64,000 bases of DNA from Setophaga petechia (GCA_024362935.1 JANCRA010000032.1:6499001-6563000), one strand, 5' to 3'. Positions 1 through 10,791 are shown, counted from the first letter of the stretch. The notes: generated by a model from the sequence alone, not told the origin. A program made the numbers and translations.

Positions 1-244
1 GAAACATTCACATTTTAGGAAGACAATGGTAAGTTGAAAATTTTAATGTGTTCATGTTTTGAGTAGAGTTTAAAAAAATTTGTCAAAATAGAGGTTTATA
101 TAATTGATTTTTTTTGTTTGCAGGTGTTATAAACAGATAACTAAAGTGGTTCTCTCAAGGCATTACTGCAGATCTAATATTAGTTTCAATATAATACGTT
201 TAAAAATATCTTAAAATATGCTCTTCATTGAAGAAATAAAGGAA

Positions 245-423
245 CTAGGGAAGGACATAAGAAGAGTTAGGCATTTGCAAAAAATAAACACTGGGTTTCT
301 GTGTACAGTAGTGTTCTGTTTCTGCTTCAGATACTTTCAGCAGCATTTTTTCTCTTGAATGCTCTTTAAGGTATTGTCTCTTCTCAATGACAGTAACTGT
401 AGCTTCTTGTACTTCATTAGCAA
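245..423 (-). CDS. tentative C-terminal exon of an unidentified antisense gene
   Basis: I do not recognise this protein. On the minus strand, an AG at 424-425 can open a frame that reads VANEVQEATVTVIEKRQYLK and continues, charged and helix-like, to a TAG at 245-247 (about 59 residues). It joins in phase 1 to the donor of the segment at 640-807 without a frame break. Against it: the acceptor has a purine-rich upstream tract, no minus-strand polyadenylation signal is visible before the window edge, and AT-rich DNA can give open frames of this length by chance. The pair lies antisense within the last GCC2 intron. Confidence 0.22.
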
Positions 424-639
424 CTGATCTATACTTTATCTTAGAATTAATATAAATAGTAAGCAACACATGTACATATCAGAACTTAAAACTTGTGAAC
501 AAAATCACATTAAAAAGGGATGTGTTCAAGTATTGCATTCCATGATAGGCTGCATTTGGAAAAATAAGATGTAAGTTAAGTTGTTTTGACTCTCTAATGA
601 AGACTGACTGAATTTTTCTGGAGAATGTTGATAAATTAC

Positions 640-807
640 CTTTTTCAGACATTCTTAAGTACCCAAAGTCAAGTGGATTTGGTGGTACAATCCATGTCCA
701 TGTCAGCCCAAGAATGAATTCCTTTCTCACCAAGCTTGAGGGCAGCATTTGAAAAAGGATAAAGGCAAGAAATGGGGGCAAGGATACGTAGCCAAATGAT
801 GCACTGC
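640..807 (-). CDS. tentative membrane-segment exon of an unidentified antisense gene
   Basis: I do not recognise this protein. A minus-strand segment of 168 nt is bounded by an acceptor (ttattatattag, ending at 808) and a donor (AAAAG|GTAATT, at 640/639). The one open frame reads SASFGYVSLPPFLAFILFQM, a hydrophobic run that could be a membrane helix. It is followed by a Trp/Pro-rich stretch (TWTWIVPPNPLDFGYLRMSEK) and ends in phase 1, compatible with the segment at 245-423. It is antisense to the last GCC2 intron. It could be a chance open frame; homology search or RNA evidence would settle it. Confidence 0.25.
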
Positions 808-861
808 CTAATATAATAAATGTCTAACATAATATAAAGTATGTTTTTCTTCCTCCTTCAG

Positions 862-932
862 GTGAAGAAGAGAGTACCTCACGGCCTTCTGGGTGGGCTT
901 CGTACCTCCACAGCTGGTCAGGACTTCGATAA
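862..932 (+). CDS. GCC2: GCC2 terminal coding exon (GRIP golgin C-terminal tail)
   Basis: The exon follows a clear pyrimidine tract and CAG acceptor. After two bases completing a split codon it encodes EEESTSRPSGWASYLHSWSG, then LR and a TAA stop at 930-932. The WASYLHSWSGLR ending is what I recognise as the extreme C-terminus of GCC2 (GCC185), just after its GRIP domain. GCC2 is a long coiled-coil tether of the trans-Golgi network; its GRIP region binds small GTPases such as Arl1 and Rab6 and supports capture of endosome-derived vesicles. Only the tail is in the window; the coiled coils and GRIP core are upstream. Its position directly upstream of LIMS1 on the same strand matches vertebrate gene order. 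The identification rests on a short match and on that gene order. Confidence 0.8.
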
Positions 933-2590
933 AACAGCGGAAACACTGAATCTTTAAAAACATTCCACAACTGCAAAACTGAGAAATCTTACTGTAGATC
1001 TGTTGGTGTTCTATCATTGAACTACAGGGTTTTATTTTTGTGTGGTTTTTTTTCAGCTTTTTAGGCTCCACTAAGAAAGAAGCCTGCAGTAGCTCTGAAA
1101 GATGGTCCTATGTTGTGCTCTGGCAGCAGTGAACTATTTTTCTTGTAAATGTTAAAACAGCTAATAAGAACTATGAGAAGTGACAAATTCATTGCATATA
1201 GTTTGGACACAGAATTTGTCAACCTGTGATTGTTCTTTTGATATCAGTTTAAAAGTTTGACCTTATATTAACTGGAATAACTAGAGTTTAGATTTTAAGC
1301 ATTTAAAAGTGGTTACAGTTGCTTTTACATATCACTGTCAGCTAGCTAATCTATATGGTTAGTGTTACTCTCTGCACATTTAAGAAATTTAAAATTATTT
1401 CCTCTCTTGTGAAGGCTACAAAATGTAAGATAACTAAGAAACAGAAAGGGCATTTTCTGCTTTAAAGTTGTTGTATTTCTTAAATTATTTTGCTCTTGCA
1501 GAACATGAAGGCACCAGTTCACAAAATGTAGAGGGTGCAAAAATCTGTATGAAATACAGTGCTTGTCATACCTGGGCATGGTACTATAGTAGAGATTAAT
1601 GGCATCTATGGAAGCCTTAGGATAGTACTCCAAAACTCAGAGGTCCTAAGTGAGTGAAGCTTTGTGAGAAAGAGCTTAAACTAGGGCTTTTTAATCTGAG
1701 GTTGGAAGTTTGTTGAAAAGACCAGGAAAAAATGTTCCATTATGGTAACAATGTCTGTAATTGGATGACAAGACTACTCATACTGACTTAGTCATAGTGA
1801 AGACACTAAAGAAGGAATCTGAGCCCACTGGTCAGACTCCTAACATTAACCTCTGAGAGAAAAGAATGAAGCTTCTGTCAATAGATGCATTTTTTAAATG
1901 TTCTAATGATTGAAGATCATATTCTCTCTATTGTTTATGTACATTGTTTGCACAGATATTTGCACAGATGAGATGGTCTCTGTTCCAGGTTACTCAACAG
2001 AACGTTATAGGTTTTTCCCAAGAAAAATAAATTTCTACCATCTCTTCTTCTATTATCAACACAGCACCTCTTTTTACCATCAGTTATCTGCTCCCTTATA
2101 CAGCCCATAATGCCTTTCACCATCTTAATTTATTTGTAAGGTTTTAAAAAGCATACATATGTTTGAATCCTGCTTATGTTTTAACCAGAGTCTTTGTGTC
2201 TTTTTCACTCATATTTTCATATTCTCTGTGTTGTTTTACAGAGAGTCTTTCCCTGGTACCCATACAAATACTAAATAGGGCTCTTCCTTTCCTATCTACC
2301 TTAGCTCTGAGGAAATTATGCTTGTCCCTTTAATATTGCCTTATTTCAGACTGAGATTAATCTGAACATATGAACAGCTGAATGGCAACATGTTGAGAAT
2401 AAACTGTTCAGTAAGTTTGCTTTTGGTTTAATTTTTTGCTTGTCTCACTTAGTTCACACTCCATTTGCTGCTGACCTGATTTAGTCTCTGCTATTGCTTA
2501 AGAGCTGTGACAAGTTCCTCTTAAAATGCACATATTTCAGAACTGTAAATTATTGAACATTGTAAGCTGTGAATAAAGGTGTGCAAGTAA
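933..2590 (+). other. GCC2: probable GCC2 3'UTR
   Basis: AT-rich sequence after the GCC2 stop with no convincing coding content. AATAAA hexamers occur at 2026-2031, 2398-2403 and 2572-2577. The last is followed at once by a GT-rich stretch, as expected of a cleavage region. The true 3' end is uncertain and several alternative ends are possible. Confidence 0.45.
2572..2577 (+). terminator. candidate polyadenylation signal for GCC2
   Basis: A perfect AATAAA followed by GGTGTGCAAG, a GT-rich downstream element. It is the most distal of three hexamers (others at 2026 and 2398) in the presumed 3'UTR. Which one is used cannot be told from sequence. Confidence 0.4.
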
Positions 2591-3216
2591 CATATATCAC
2601 TGGCTGTATGACATACCAGTTGCTTATTGACTACTTCCAAGTCTGAGTTGCATGCTCACTGTTTTTAGTAAAACTTGAGTACCATACTTACGAATGGAGT
2701 GAACAACTTGCATTAATATATTTTTTTTACAGTGAAAGATAGAGATCTTAATTAATATAAAAATATTTTAATAACTTAATTAACTGTTTTCTGTTGCTAA
2801 GATTACCAGAACTTCCCTATATGGCAGTAAACTGACTGTAAGAAAATGAAGTTTAACAGACAACTGAGTAAATGGCATAGAAGAATGTGAACTGGAAACA
2901 GGATTATTTTGCATGGAGAAATTTTTATATGTCATATATTTGCATTTTAATGTACAGCATTGTAGCTGTGATTTGCTTTCAAAAAACAGTTTAAAGTTTT
3001 AACTAGTACTGCTGCTTCTTGATATAGTGTGGTGCTCTTTTTTGGAAGAGCACTGTGCTGACTTTTCTTGTCTGGTTCCTTTTGCTTTCTTTACAGTGGC
3101 ACATTTATTAGAATGTTTCACAGAAAATATCACCCTTGCCCAAAATGTTTATGAGCTTAGGACCGATTTTTATCTTTTAACAGCCTTCCTTCAGCCCAAG
3201 CATTAGGATAGAATAA

Positions 3217-3232
3217 CAATAATAATAATAAT
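3217..3232. repeat. (AAT)n microsatellite
   Basis: About five uninterrupted AAT units, flanked by imperfect units on both sides. Confidence 0.8.
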
Positions 3233-5005
3233 AGTAATTCTGCTGTCACTACACAGATTATATATTAAGTAAAAACCAAAAATGGGAGTGATTCAGCATT
3301 CCCAAACCTGCACTGTGGCTGAATTTTCAGCTATCTAATGCTGACTTAGAAATAGGTTATATGTCTTTCATTTTCCCTTTATCCAGAAGGGAGACTCATC
3401 TGTGCAAGCAAAAAGTACTCCAGCTGAAAGACAGGAAGATCAGAACTTGTCAGGCTGTTGTATAGATGTGGCCAGTTGAATCTGGGGTTCAGGATGGCCA
3501 AAGGGAACCATGTTAGAAATTATACACAGGAGAGTAAGGTTGCTTTTTTTCTTTCACAACTCCTTCCCCAAAGTATAACTGTGAGAATACAGGGTTATAT
3601 TATTTTCTAGATTTAAATCCTCCTTCGTCTATCTCCCTCCATCTATTTTCTGCAACAAGAGATGATATATTATGAAATTGTGGAGGAATGCCTAAAAATT
3701 CTCCTTACTTTGTACTAAGTGACTTTGAAGCCAGCTTAAACATACATGCTTCATCTGGCTTATGCCTTAGCTTCACCCAGTGCACCAATACCTCCTAAAC
3801 TACCTGCTAGTTCTACTATTGTTGGTACTGTGAAAATATCTCACTTAGAAGTCTTGCAAATAGCAGTCACCACTCACAAGCTGAGAAACCAAATGTATGA
3901 AGAGATAAAAACATATTTGTTGTAGTAATTTCAGACTTGCTAGTCTGGGTAGATAAATATTTTGTTTGGAAATATGTTTTTGGTGGCCTTTTCATGTGGC
4001 CATCACTTCAATAAAATTCACCTTTACTCAACAGAGTGACTTTTTTTTCCATGAATGCCTGTTCTTACCTGAGAAAATGCTACTCAGGTGCAAGGTAGAA
4101 AACAAGGACTGTCTACCATTGTATTGAAGAGATTTTATGGATCTGGTATAGTATTCACAGCCTATACTGTGGAAGGCAACTACAGCTATGGATTCTTCTG
4201 GGTGAACAGAGAAAATGGTCTGTTCTAGGGTTGTTTTTGCAACACACTGCAACAGTTTTATTGGGTTTTTTTTATTTAAAAGCTCATTTAAATGACTTTA
4301 AATGTGTTACTAGATTGTCACCAGCAATCTGACAATATTAGGCATGAAGGAGAGGAGGGTTGCAGAAGCTGTTAATGGCCTTATTAGCAGGATTGCACTT
4401 AGTGTGTTTCAGTACTAACTACCTTATAAATCAGCACGCTTTCTAATTGCACTCAACTTTCAAATGGCCATAATTACCTCTTCCCTAATAGGCTGTGATA
4501 ATTTTTCTTTATCTGCATAATTGTCCTAGTGCAAAGATTACAAGCTCAGTGGATGAAGAGATGCTAGGTTTGATTTAAGCGAGGGTTTGGTGTGTTTATT
4601 TTCTTGCCAACCATTTTTCATGCTTTTTCCACAAATACGTGGTCAGAGAGGGGATCATAAGCCATGAAAAGAAGACATAATAAATGGATATAAGGGTCAA
4701 AAAAGAGAGCTCGATACCTGCAGTCAACTTCTAGCAGCTTTCACATAAGTTTATATATACTATGGGGAAGGGAAATAATAATCTGACTACTTTTTAAATT
4801 AATTTGATTAAAATTTAGCATATGGCTCTGAAAGGATGAGAAGATGCATCTTAGATTCAGGACCTTCTTTCCTTTCCTTCCTGTCCTGTGTTTCTCAGGC
4901 TCATTCTGAGGATTCCGGCTGGATTCAATAGTGAAGATTGAGAATAGTAAAACAAGTATGGAAATGAACATGAGTTACTGCTCCAACAAATCAGCATGCC
5001 TTGGT

Positions 5006-5110
5006 ATTGGCAATTTTTGTTTTGTTTTGGTTTTTTGTTGTTGTTTTTTGTTGTTTTGGTTTTTTGGGGTTTTTTTTCTTTTTTTGTTCTCTTTGTTGTT
5101 CTTGTTGTCA
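5006..5110. repeat. T/G-rich low-complexity tract
   Basis: About 100 bases made almost only of T and G (TTGTTTT, TTGTTGTT, GGTTTTTT motifs). The open frames rich in Phe, Leu, Cys and Val that cross it come from this composition. Confidence 0.85.
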
Positions 5111-6140
5111 GCCTAAAGACTTCTTAAGAATCCAAGGCAAATGTAATCAGTGTCAAAAACAGTGTGGTGTTTTGACCATGGGCACAGTCCCAGTCCTCCC
5201 AGAGCAGCCTTTGAAAGTGTTTTAAATTGATAGACACTGGATAGCAGCTGTGTACGAGTATAGGATTTAAGTGGGGTTTATTGTTTCAGTGCCTGAAAAT
5301 CGAAGCTTGTTCTGAGAACACTCAGACTGTTTCCGGAGGGGAGGTACATATTAGCTCTTGGCTCTCTTGCCCTTTTTGCAGCATGCAGAGCATCTCAAAA
5401 ATAAAAAGCATAGAAACCATTACAGAGCTTCAGAAAAAGGCTTTTACCCAAATGCTGTTTTACTGTTATTACTCCCCTTTGTGGAGTTAAGTTGCTGATG
5501 CTCAGCATTACTCTTGCCAAGGGAGAAGACCAATCACATCATTTTGGCTTTAGCATCCACATATTCATACAGACTAGTTAATGTTCCTCTCACATCTAGT
5601 CACAGCATTGGCTTAAACCTGCTGCTGTAGCAGTCCAGGTGAAGCTGCCCACCTTTGCAAGGGACCAGGTGGGTCTCCCTCTGCTCCAGGGGCAGAGGGC
5701 TACAGCCTCTGCAACAGGGAGAAAAGCAGATGGTGGTAATAAAACCCTAAACAGTTCCTGTTGTTGACGTGGCAGCTCTCTGTCCCTGCCCTGACTACTC
5801 ACCAGCCTTTCTCTTGGAAACTGGTTAAACCAGTTGATTGCAGTGGTGGGGGATAGTGGAAATCTTGCAGGAAGAGGATTTTCAGAAAATGCAGTAAAGC
5901 TAAGGATAGGTTTTGTAACATTCTGGGAAATATGGGAATTGCAGTGACAAAAAGCTTGAAATAGAAAAAATACACACTTTTACTATAAAAAATGTGAGAG
6001 TAATACCATGATCTCCAAGAGTCATTATTTCTTAAAGTACCTGTTTTGTGGTGCTGCTGTAAGTTTCTACTTTAGCCATTTCTGTGTCTGCACAAGTACT
6101 GATCTTGTCATGAAGCAGAAATTTATGCTGCTCAATATGG

Positions 6141-6188
6141 AATTTTATTGATCAATTTTGCAGAAGTTTGAGATTGATCAATAAAATT
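6141..6188. repeat. perfect 16-bp inverted repeat, 16-nt loop
   Basis: AATTTTATTGATCAAT at 6141-6156 is exactly reverse-complementary to ATTGATCAATAAAATT at 6173-6188. Each arm contains the palindrome TTGATCAA. In RNA or single-stranded DNA it would form a 16-bp stem. Confidence 0.85.
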
Positions 6189-6249
6189 TATATCCTTGGT
6201 TTTGCAGTCTCCTTCCCTCTTCCAAGAAAAAGTGATGTCGAATATACTA

Positions 6250-6517
6250 GGTGTGTCTAAAATGCATGAAGCAGAAATCTGACTTCTTTTATATGGATGT
6301 CAGAATGATCACTAAAATGTCTTCCCATGTTCTGAGCAAACTACATATTGTTTTTAATAATAGCAACGGTTTTTTAGAGATATCAAATAATGGTCAAAAC
6401 TTATTTATTCAATTGATTAGTGGAGTTAATAATGTTGAACAAAAATGTGAAACCTAAATAATTTTTCACCCATTAATTGATTAACAGCTTTGCTAAGAAT
6501 ATTTAGCTAGACACACC
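6250..6517. mobile_element. possible small MITE-like element
   Basis: GGTGTGTCTA at 6250-6259 is matched in inverted orientation by TAGACACACC at 6508-6517, bounding about 268 bp of AT-rich DNA. A TA precedes the left end, but AT, not TA, follows the right end, so no clean target duplication is seen. No transposase-like coding was recognised inside. The match could be chance. Confidence 0.25.
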
Positions 6518-6676
6518 ATGTTCAAAAATTATTCCTTCTTACATGGTCAAAGTTTCCTTCCCTGTTCTTTAGCTTCATAGCTTTGGAGGTGTGACATGAA
6601 CACTGGTGCAGTTTACAATTTAAACCCATTGAGTATATTAAGGTAAGCAATCATGGGGCTGCTCTGCTAACAGGCT

Positions 6677-6906
6677 CTCAGAATCAGAATAGGCTTAGAT
6701 TGGATTTTAGAAAGAAATTCTTTACTGTGAGGGTGGTCACACCCTGGAACAGTTGGCCAGAGCTGTGGATGTCCCATCCCTTGAAGTATTCAAAGCCAGG
6801 TTGGATGGGGCTCTGAGTAGCCTGGGCTAGTACAAGACATCCCTGCCTGTGGCAGGGGGGTTGGAACTACATGATCTTTAAGGTCCCTTACAACCCAAAC
6901 CATTCA
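6677..6906 (+). mobile_element. CR1 LINE fragment, 3' end, sense orientation
   Basis: The diagnostic CR1 3' end is readable: GAATCAGAATAGGCTTAGAT, then AGAAAGAAATTCTTTACTGT, 'ggatgtcccatcccttgaag', 'aagccaggttggatggggct', and the ending GGTTGGAACTACATGATCTTT followed by AAGGTCCCTTACAACCC. Such 5'-truncated copies are typical of avian genomes. Boundaries are approximate. Confidence 0.9.
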
Positions 6907-7221
6907 ATCTACCATCTGCAGTTGCGTGAAGTTCTGGAAGAAAGCAAAAGCTCGAGCAAATAGCACAGTTAGAAGTTACTTACAAAATACTTTTTCATTT
7001 CCAGAAAAAGAACTTGATGTAAAGATGCTGATATTTGTGATTGGAGACAGGCAGTCAAATTCTTTGACCAAGCAGCTGCCTTCTCATCTGTCCTCAATAA
7101 CCCTTCCTTTTCTCACTTCTTCCCCAGGCCTACAATAATGGCCAATAATGCTTGTTCAATGTCAGCAAAGCTGATCATGCATTTAGCTCTGAATAGGTAA
7201 AGGCTCTGTGCTGTCACTTTA

Positions 7222-7335
7222 GAATGACAGAATCATTTAGGTTGAAGAAGACCTCAAAGATCAAAGAGTCCAGTTGTTAACCTGGCACTGCTGAGTCCAT
7301 GCCACTAAAGTGTCACTGCCAGCTGCAGTACAATA
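7222..7335 (-). mobile_element. CR1 LINE fragment, antisense
   Basis: It begins with 'agaatgacagaatcatttag' and 'gttgaagaagacctcaaaga', then 'agagtccagttgttaacctg', the reverse complement of the usual CR1 3' end. It is short and diverged. Confidence 0.8.
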
Positions 7336-8704
7336 AGTTTGTACTGCATCATTTCAACAGTGATGGAAAATGTAAAGTAGTCTGGAAACAGAACATCAAA
7401 AGCATATGCCTACTTAAAACTGCATTTTACTCTGGTCTCAAAGGGAGAGATGAGAGTTAAAAAAAAAACAGCATTAATTTTGTGATTAATATCCTGGTCT
7501 GGAGACATGGAGTCCAAATTCCCTGCTTTGCCACATGCTTCCTTTGTGAATTTAATTTCAGTGTCTCTGTCTCTATTTCCTGACTTGCCTGCTGGGGATA
7601 ATGGCACTTCTGTACCTGATGCCAAATGCATTAGCAGCAGAATGTTAAACTTCGTGATGGGTTTGTAAGCTGAAATAAGTAGGCAGATTACCATATTTTC
7701 TTTAAACTGCATAGGAAGAAAATCATCATTGGCTGCATTATACTGGAATGGAAGGAATGATCTCCTTACGAGTCTGTGGTGTGTGTTTTGTGAATCCTAT
7801 TAAATTACTTGCTTGAGTATACTGGACTGAATTTTACAAGTTAATTAGAATGCCAGCATGGTCTAATACTATGTAATGGATAATTAATAACAATTAAGAA
7901 TTGTTATTTCTGTTGTAAAGCAAGACAAAAGAAAAATTTAAATCAGCCCCAAGGCGCAAATTTGCTGCAAAGTGCAGACAGCCTGGGGAGGGAAACTGTG
8001 AAACTGAATTCCTGGCTTTTCTTGGTACTTAGTGTTTCCAAAAGCTGCTAGTACTTAGTGTTTGGCATTTGTACAGTTTGGGGAAGGCTCTCCCACTCTC
8101 TATGAGAATGCCTTTGCTACTTTGAGATTATATTGCTAGCAGACCAGGCTTTAGGGATTTCATCTTTAAAAGCCCTGGAAAACTGTACATGATGCAATTC
8201 ACTCGCTGTTAAATCCATTAAAGTGCCCTCCAAAGGAAGCGCCACAACTGCTGCACTTGTTGGCTGGCACTGCCTGTTAATAATTTCCAGAATTTACTGG
8301 TTTGAAGTTTGCAGCCCTGGTAGTTGCACACCTGCCCAGCCACCTCCCTGCCCTTTTAGGCTGTGCTGGTCAGAGGTGCTGCTCTTTAGCAGCCAGGGAC
8401 AGCCACCTCACACAGCTCCCCAGGAGGATCAGCAATGAGAGAGACCTTGAAATCCTTGCAGACAAGCTGAGGTTAATTAAAGACATTCATGAAGCTGCCT
8501 TCAAGTAATGGCAGACTGCCCAAAGCAGATTAGAAAAAACCAAAAGGGTTTTATTACCTTCAGCTGGCACAGAATGAGTTCTTACTTGATGATATAAGGA
8601 AGCTTTGCTGATAGACTCATGAAAATGGGTGCGTGTTATGGGGTTGGGTTTGGTTATTTTGTAGATTTTGTTTTGTTTTTTTAATTGAGGAGGGGTGGTG
8701 TGAT
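7336..8704. other. intergenic spacer (middle part)
   Basis: Unique-looking AT-rich DNA with no supported gene. It includes a small perfect hairpin (arms 7886-7895 and 7899-7908) and a short duplication of GTACTTAGTGTTT near 8024 and 8053. Confidence 0.5.
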
Positions 8705-9350
8705 TGGTTTTTCAACATAATCCAACGCCATTGTTGAGGGTGGCAGGTAGCTCTGGGGGTCACTTGTCCAACCTCTCTGTTCAAGCATGGCTACCTACAA
8801 CCAGATTCCTAGGATCACATCTGGATGGCTGTGGAGTACCTTCAAGGGTGGAGACTCCACAGACAACCTCTGCCAGTGTTCAGTCACTCTCACAGCGAAA
8901 ATTTCCCTGATGTTCAGAGGGAACCTCCTATATTTCAGTTTGTTTCCCCTTCCTCTGTTCCTGTCACTGGATTCCACTGAAAAAATACTGGCTTTGTCCT
9001 CCTTTTACCCTCTCTTTTCAGATATTGTTTTAATTGGTAAGATGTCTCTGAGCCTTTTCTTCTTTGGGCTGAGCAGTCCCGGCTCTCTGTCTCTCCTCAC
9101 AGGAGAGGTGCTCTAGTCTCTAAAAAATATTAGTGACCATTTGATGGGTGTTTTCCATGTCTCTTGTACTGGGAAGCCCAGAACTGGGCTCAGCCCTCCA
9201 GGTGTGGCTTGAGCAATGTAGAGTAAAGAAGAAGGATCACATCCCCCTCTTCTGGTTTATCATCCCTTCCCTTTTCAGCCATATACTCTATTTTCCTCTT
9301 TATTGCAGAAATGTATTCTCTGTGATGCTAAAGTCTTGCTGTGTTTGATT
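8705..9350 (-). mobile_element. CR1 LINE fragment, longest copy in the window, antisense
   Basis: Read on the + strand it shows reversed CR1 landmarks: 'ggagactccacagacaacct', 'gccagtgttcagtcactctc', 'ctgatgttcagagggaacct' with 'tatttcagtttgtttcccct', and further on 'tcagccctccaggtgtggct' and 'gaaggatcacatccccctct'. About 0.6 kb of the 3' region of a CR1 is kept, interrupted by divergence. The right edge is uncertain. Confidence 0.85.
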
Positions 9351-10189
9351 CCTCATCTTGGCAAGCAAAACTGAACCCTGCCAAGGAGGAAAATAACAAA
9401 TAAACAAACAAAAGTACTACAGTCAGTCTGTGTTTCTACAGCTGTAGTTCTCTAGAACCATGCTTCTGGCACTGCCATCAAATAACTTTTGTGCATCATA
9501 ATCCCCAAAAATTACATTCTTTTCCTGGTTCTGATGGATACCAAAGTGGAGGTGCTCCGTGTTTGAATTATTCTTTCTGATCTGCTCTCACTCATCCCTG
9601 TCTATGCTGATCTTCACTGGCTTAACATATTCCTTTGGGCTGTCTTCTTGGAGCCATATAGATATTTCCTTAATCCTGGCAGGCAAATATTTGCATTTTT
9701 CATTCCAACCTGCCACTTCCTTGTTCTGATATTAAGGATGGCAATGGGTGGTGATACAGATAGCTCAATAATATCACCTTTTCAGTTATGCTCCTTTCAT
9801 TTGTCCATAGTCTGCGTTTGGACCTCCCCTGATCTGGAATGCGGTCGCTTCTCTCCAAGTGAAGTCGAAGGTTTGGCAGCGTTGGAGGTAACTTTCTTAC
9901 ATTTACTTTATACATTTCTGAGCATGAGCGAGGTGCTAGCCTTTCCCCGCGCCGTTGCTTATTAACGCTGTTACATTCTCAAATAAATGTTGATCTAAAC
10001 CGGACTCTGGCTCCAGCAAAACTCGCCTACACGTATTTGGCTCCCCAAGGTGTGGCGAGAGCTTTCTTGCTACAAATTATCCTGCACTACCGAACAGCCT
10101 GTAGGAAACAGCGAAAATACTTGGAATTGTTTTGACAGCAATTTTCGGTTCTTAAAAAAAAAAAAAAAAAAGAAGCCGAAAAGCACAAA
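9351..10189. other. spacer and distal 5' flank of LIMS1
   Basis: Non-coding DNA rising in GC and CpG towards the LIMS1 promoter. It contains an 18-nt A run at 10154-10171 just outside the CpG island. No exon is supported. Confidence 0.5.
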
Positions 10190-10390
10190 ACCAGTAACAG
10201 CCGCTCCCAGGAGGCAGCTATTCCACATAACTCTGCGGGGCGCTCCGGCCGCCGCATCTCCCGCAGGGCTGACAGAGGCGAACGATCCTTCCCGCGGGAC
10301 CAGCGGGAAGCACATGGGAGGGACAGGGAGACCCCAGCTCTGGGCAGTGACTCCCGTCCGCTTCTCGGGCAGGGCAGGGAGATCCCATGT

Positions 10391-10770
10391 CCCGACAGTG
10401 CCTCCCCTCTTTCCCGGCTGGGAGCGGTGCGATCCCATGTCCCGGCGGTGCCTCTCCTCTTTCCCGGCCGGGAGCGGTGCGATCTCATGTCCCGGCGGTG
10501 CCTCTCCTCTTTCCCGGCCGGGAGCGGTGCGATCCCACCTCCCGCCGGTGCCTCTCCTCTTTCCCGGCCGGGAGCGGTGCGATCCCATGTCCCGGCGGTG
10601 CCTCTCCTCTTTCCCGGCCGGGAGCGGTGCGATCTCGTGTCCCGGCGGTGCCTCCCCTCTTTCCGGGCCGGGAACTGTGGGATCCCATCTCCCGCCGGTG
10701 CCTCTCCTCTTTCCCGGCCGGGAGCGGTGCGATCCCACGTCCCGCGGGTGCCCTTCCCTCTCTCCCCGCG
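10391..10770. repeat. 50-bp GC-rich minisatellite, about 7.5 copies
   Basis: The unit begins CCCGGCGGTGCCTCTCCTCT, continues TTTCCCGGCCGGGAGCGG, and ends TGCGATCCCATGT. Seven complete units run from 10391 to 10740, marked by GATCYCRYST-like junctions every 50 bp (10431, 10481, 10531, 10581, 10631, 10681, 10731), then a degenerate partial unit. Each unit carries about six CpGs and the palindrome CCCGGCCGGG. Because 50 is not a multiple of 3, the array reads open in rotating frames, giving false long proteins rich in RSHVPAVPLLFPG-like repeats. Confidence 0.95.
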
Positions 10771-10782
10771 CGGGGGCGCAGC

Positions 10783-10791
10783 GGGCGGGGC
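10783..10791 (+). promoter_or_regulatory. GC box (Sp1-type)
   Basis: GGGCGGGGC about 140 bp upstream of the exon 1a ATG. A second, inverted GC box CCCCGCCC lies at 10872-10879. Both fit a CpG-island core promoter. Confidence 0.5.

Larger units (their letters stand above)
1..861 (+). other. GCC2: last intron of GCC2 (3' part)
   Basis: AT-rich DNA ending in a pyrimidine-rich tract and AG acceptor (cttcctccttcag) just before the terminal coding exon of GCC2. No further GRIP-domain coding sequence was found on the + strand, so the previous GCC2 exon probably lies upstream of the window. The minus strand of this stretch holds two tentative exon-like open segments, listed separately. A strong donor-like GTAAGT sits at 29-34, but the frame before it is stopped by a TAG at 16-18 if read as a long exon. 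Confidence 0.55.
2600..6676. other. intergenic spacer between GCC2 and LIMS1 (proximal part)
   Basis: AT-rich non-coding DNA. It contains a short AAT microsatellite near 3217, a T/G-rich low-complexity block near 5006-5110, a 16-bp inverted repeat at 6141-6188 and a possible small terminal-inverted-repeat element at 6250-6517. No exon is supported on either strand. Confidence 0.6.

Noticed and set aside
808..1071. Minus-strand open frame opposite the GCC2 terminal exon
   Set aside because: It is the antisense shadow of the GCC2 exon and its flank; no independent support.
5001..5225. Phe/Cys-rich open frames suggesting a membrane peptide
   Set aside because: Produced by the T/G-rich low-complexity tract.
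6251..6457. 68-codon frame inside the possible MITE
   Set aside because: No transposase signature; simply open AT-rich sequence.
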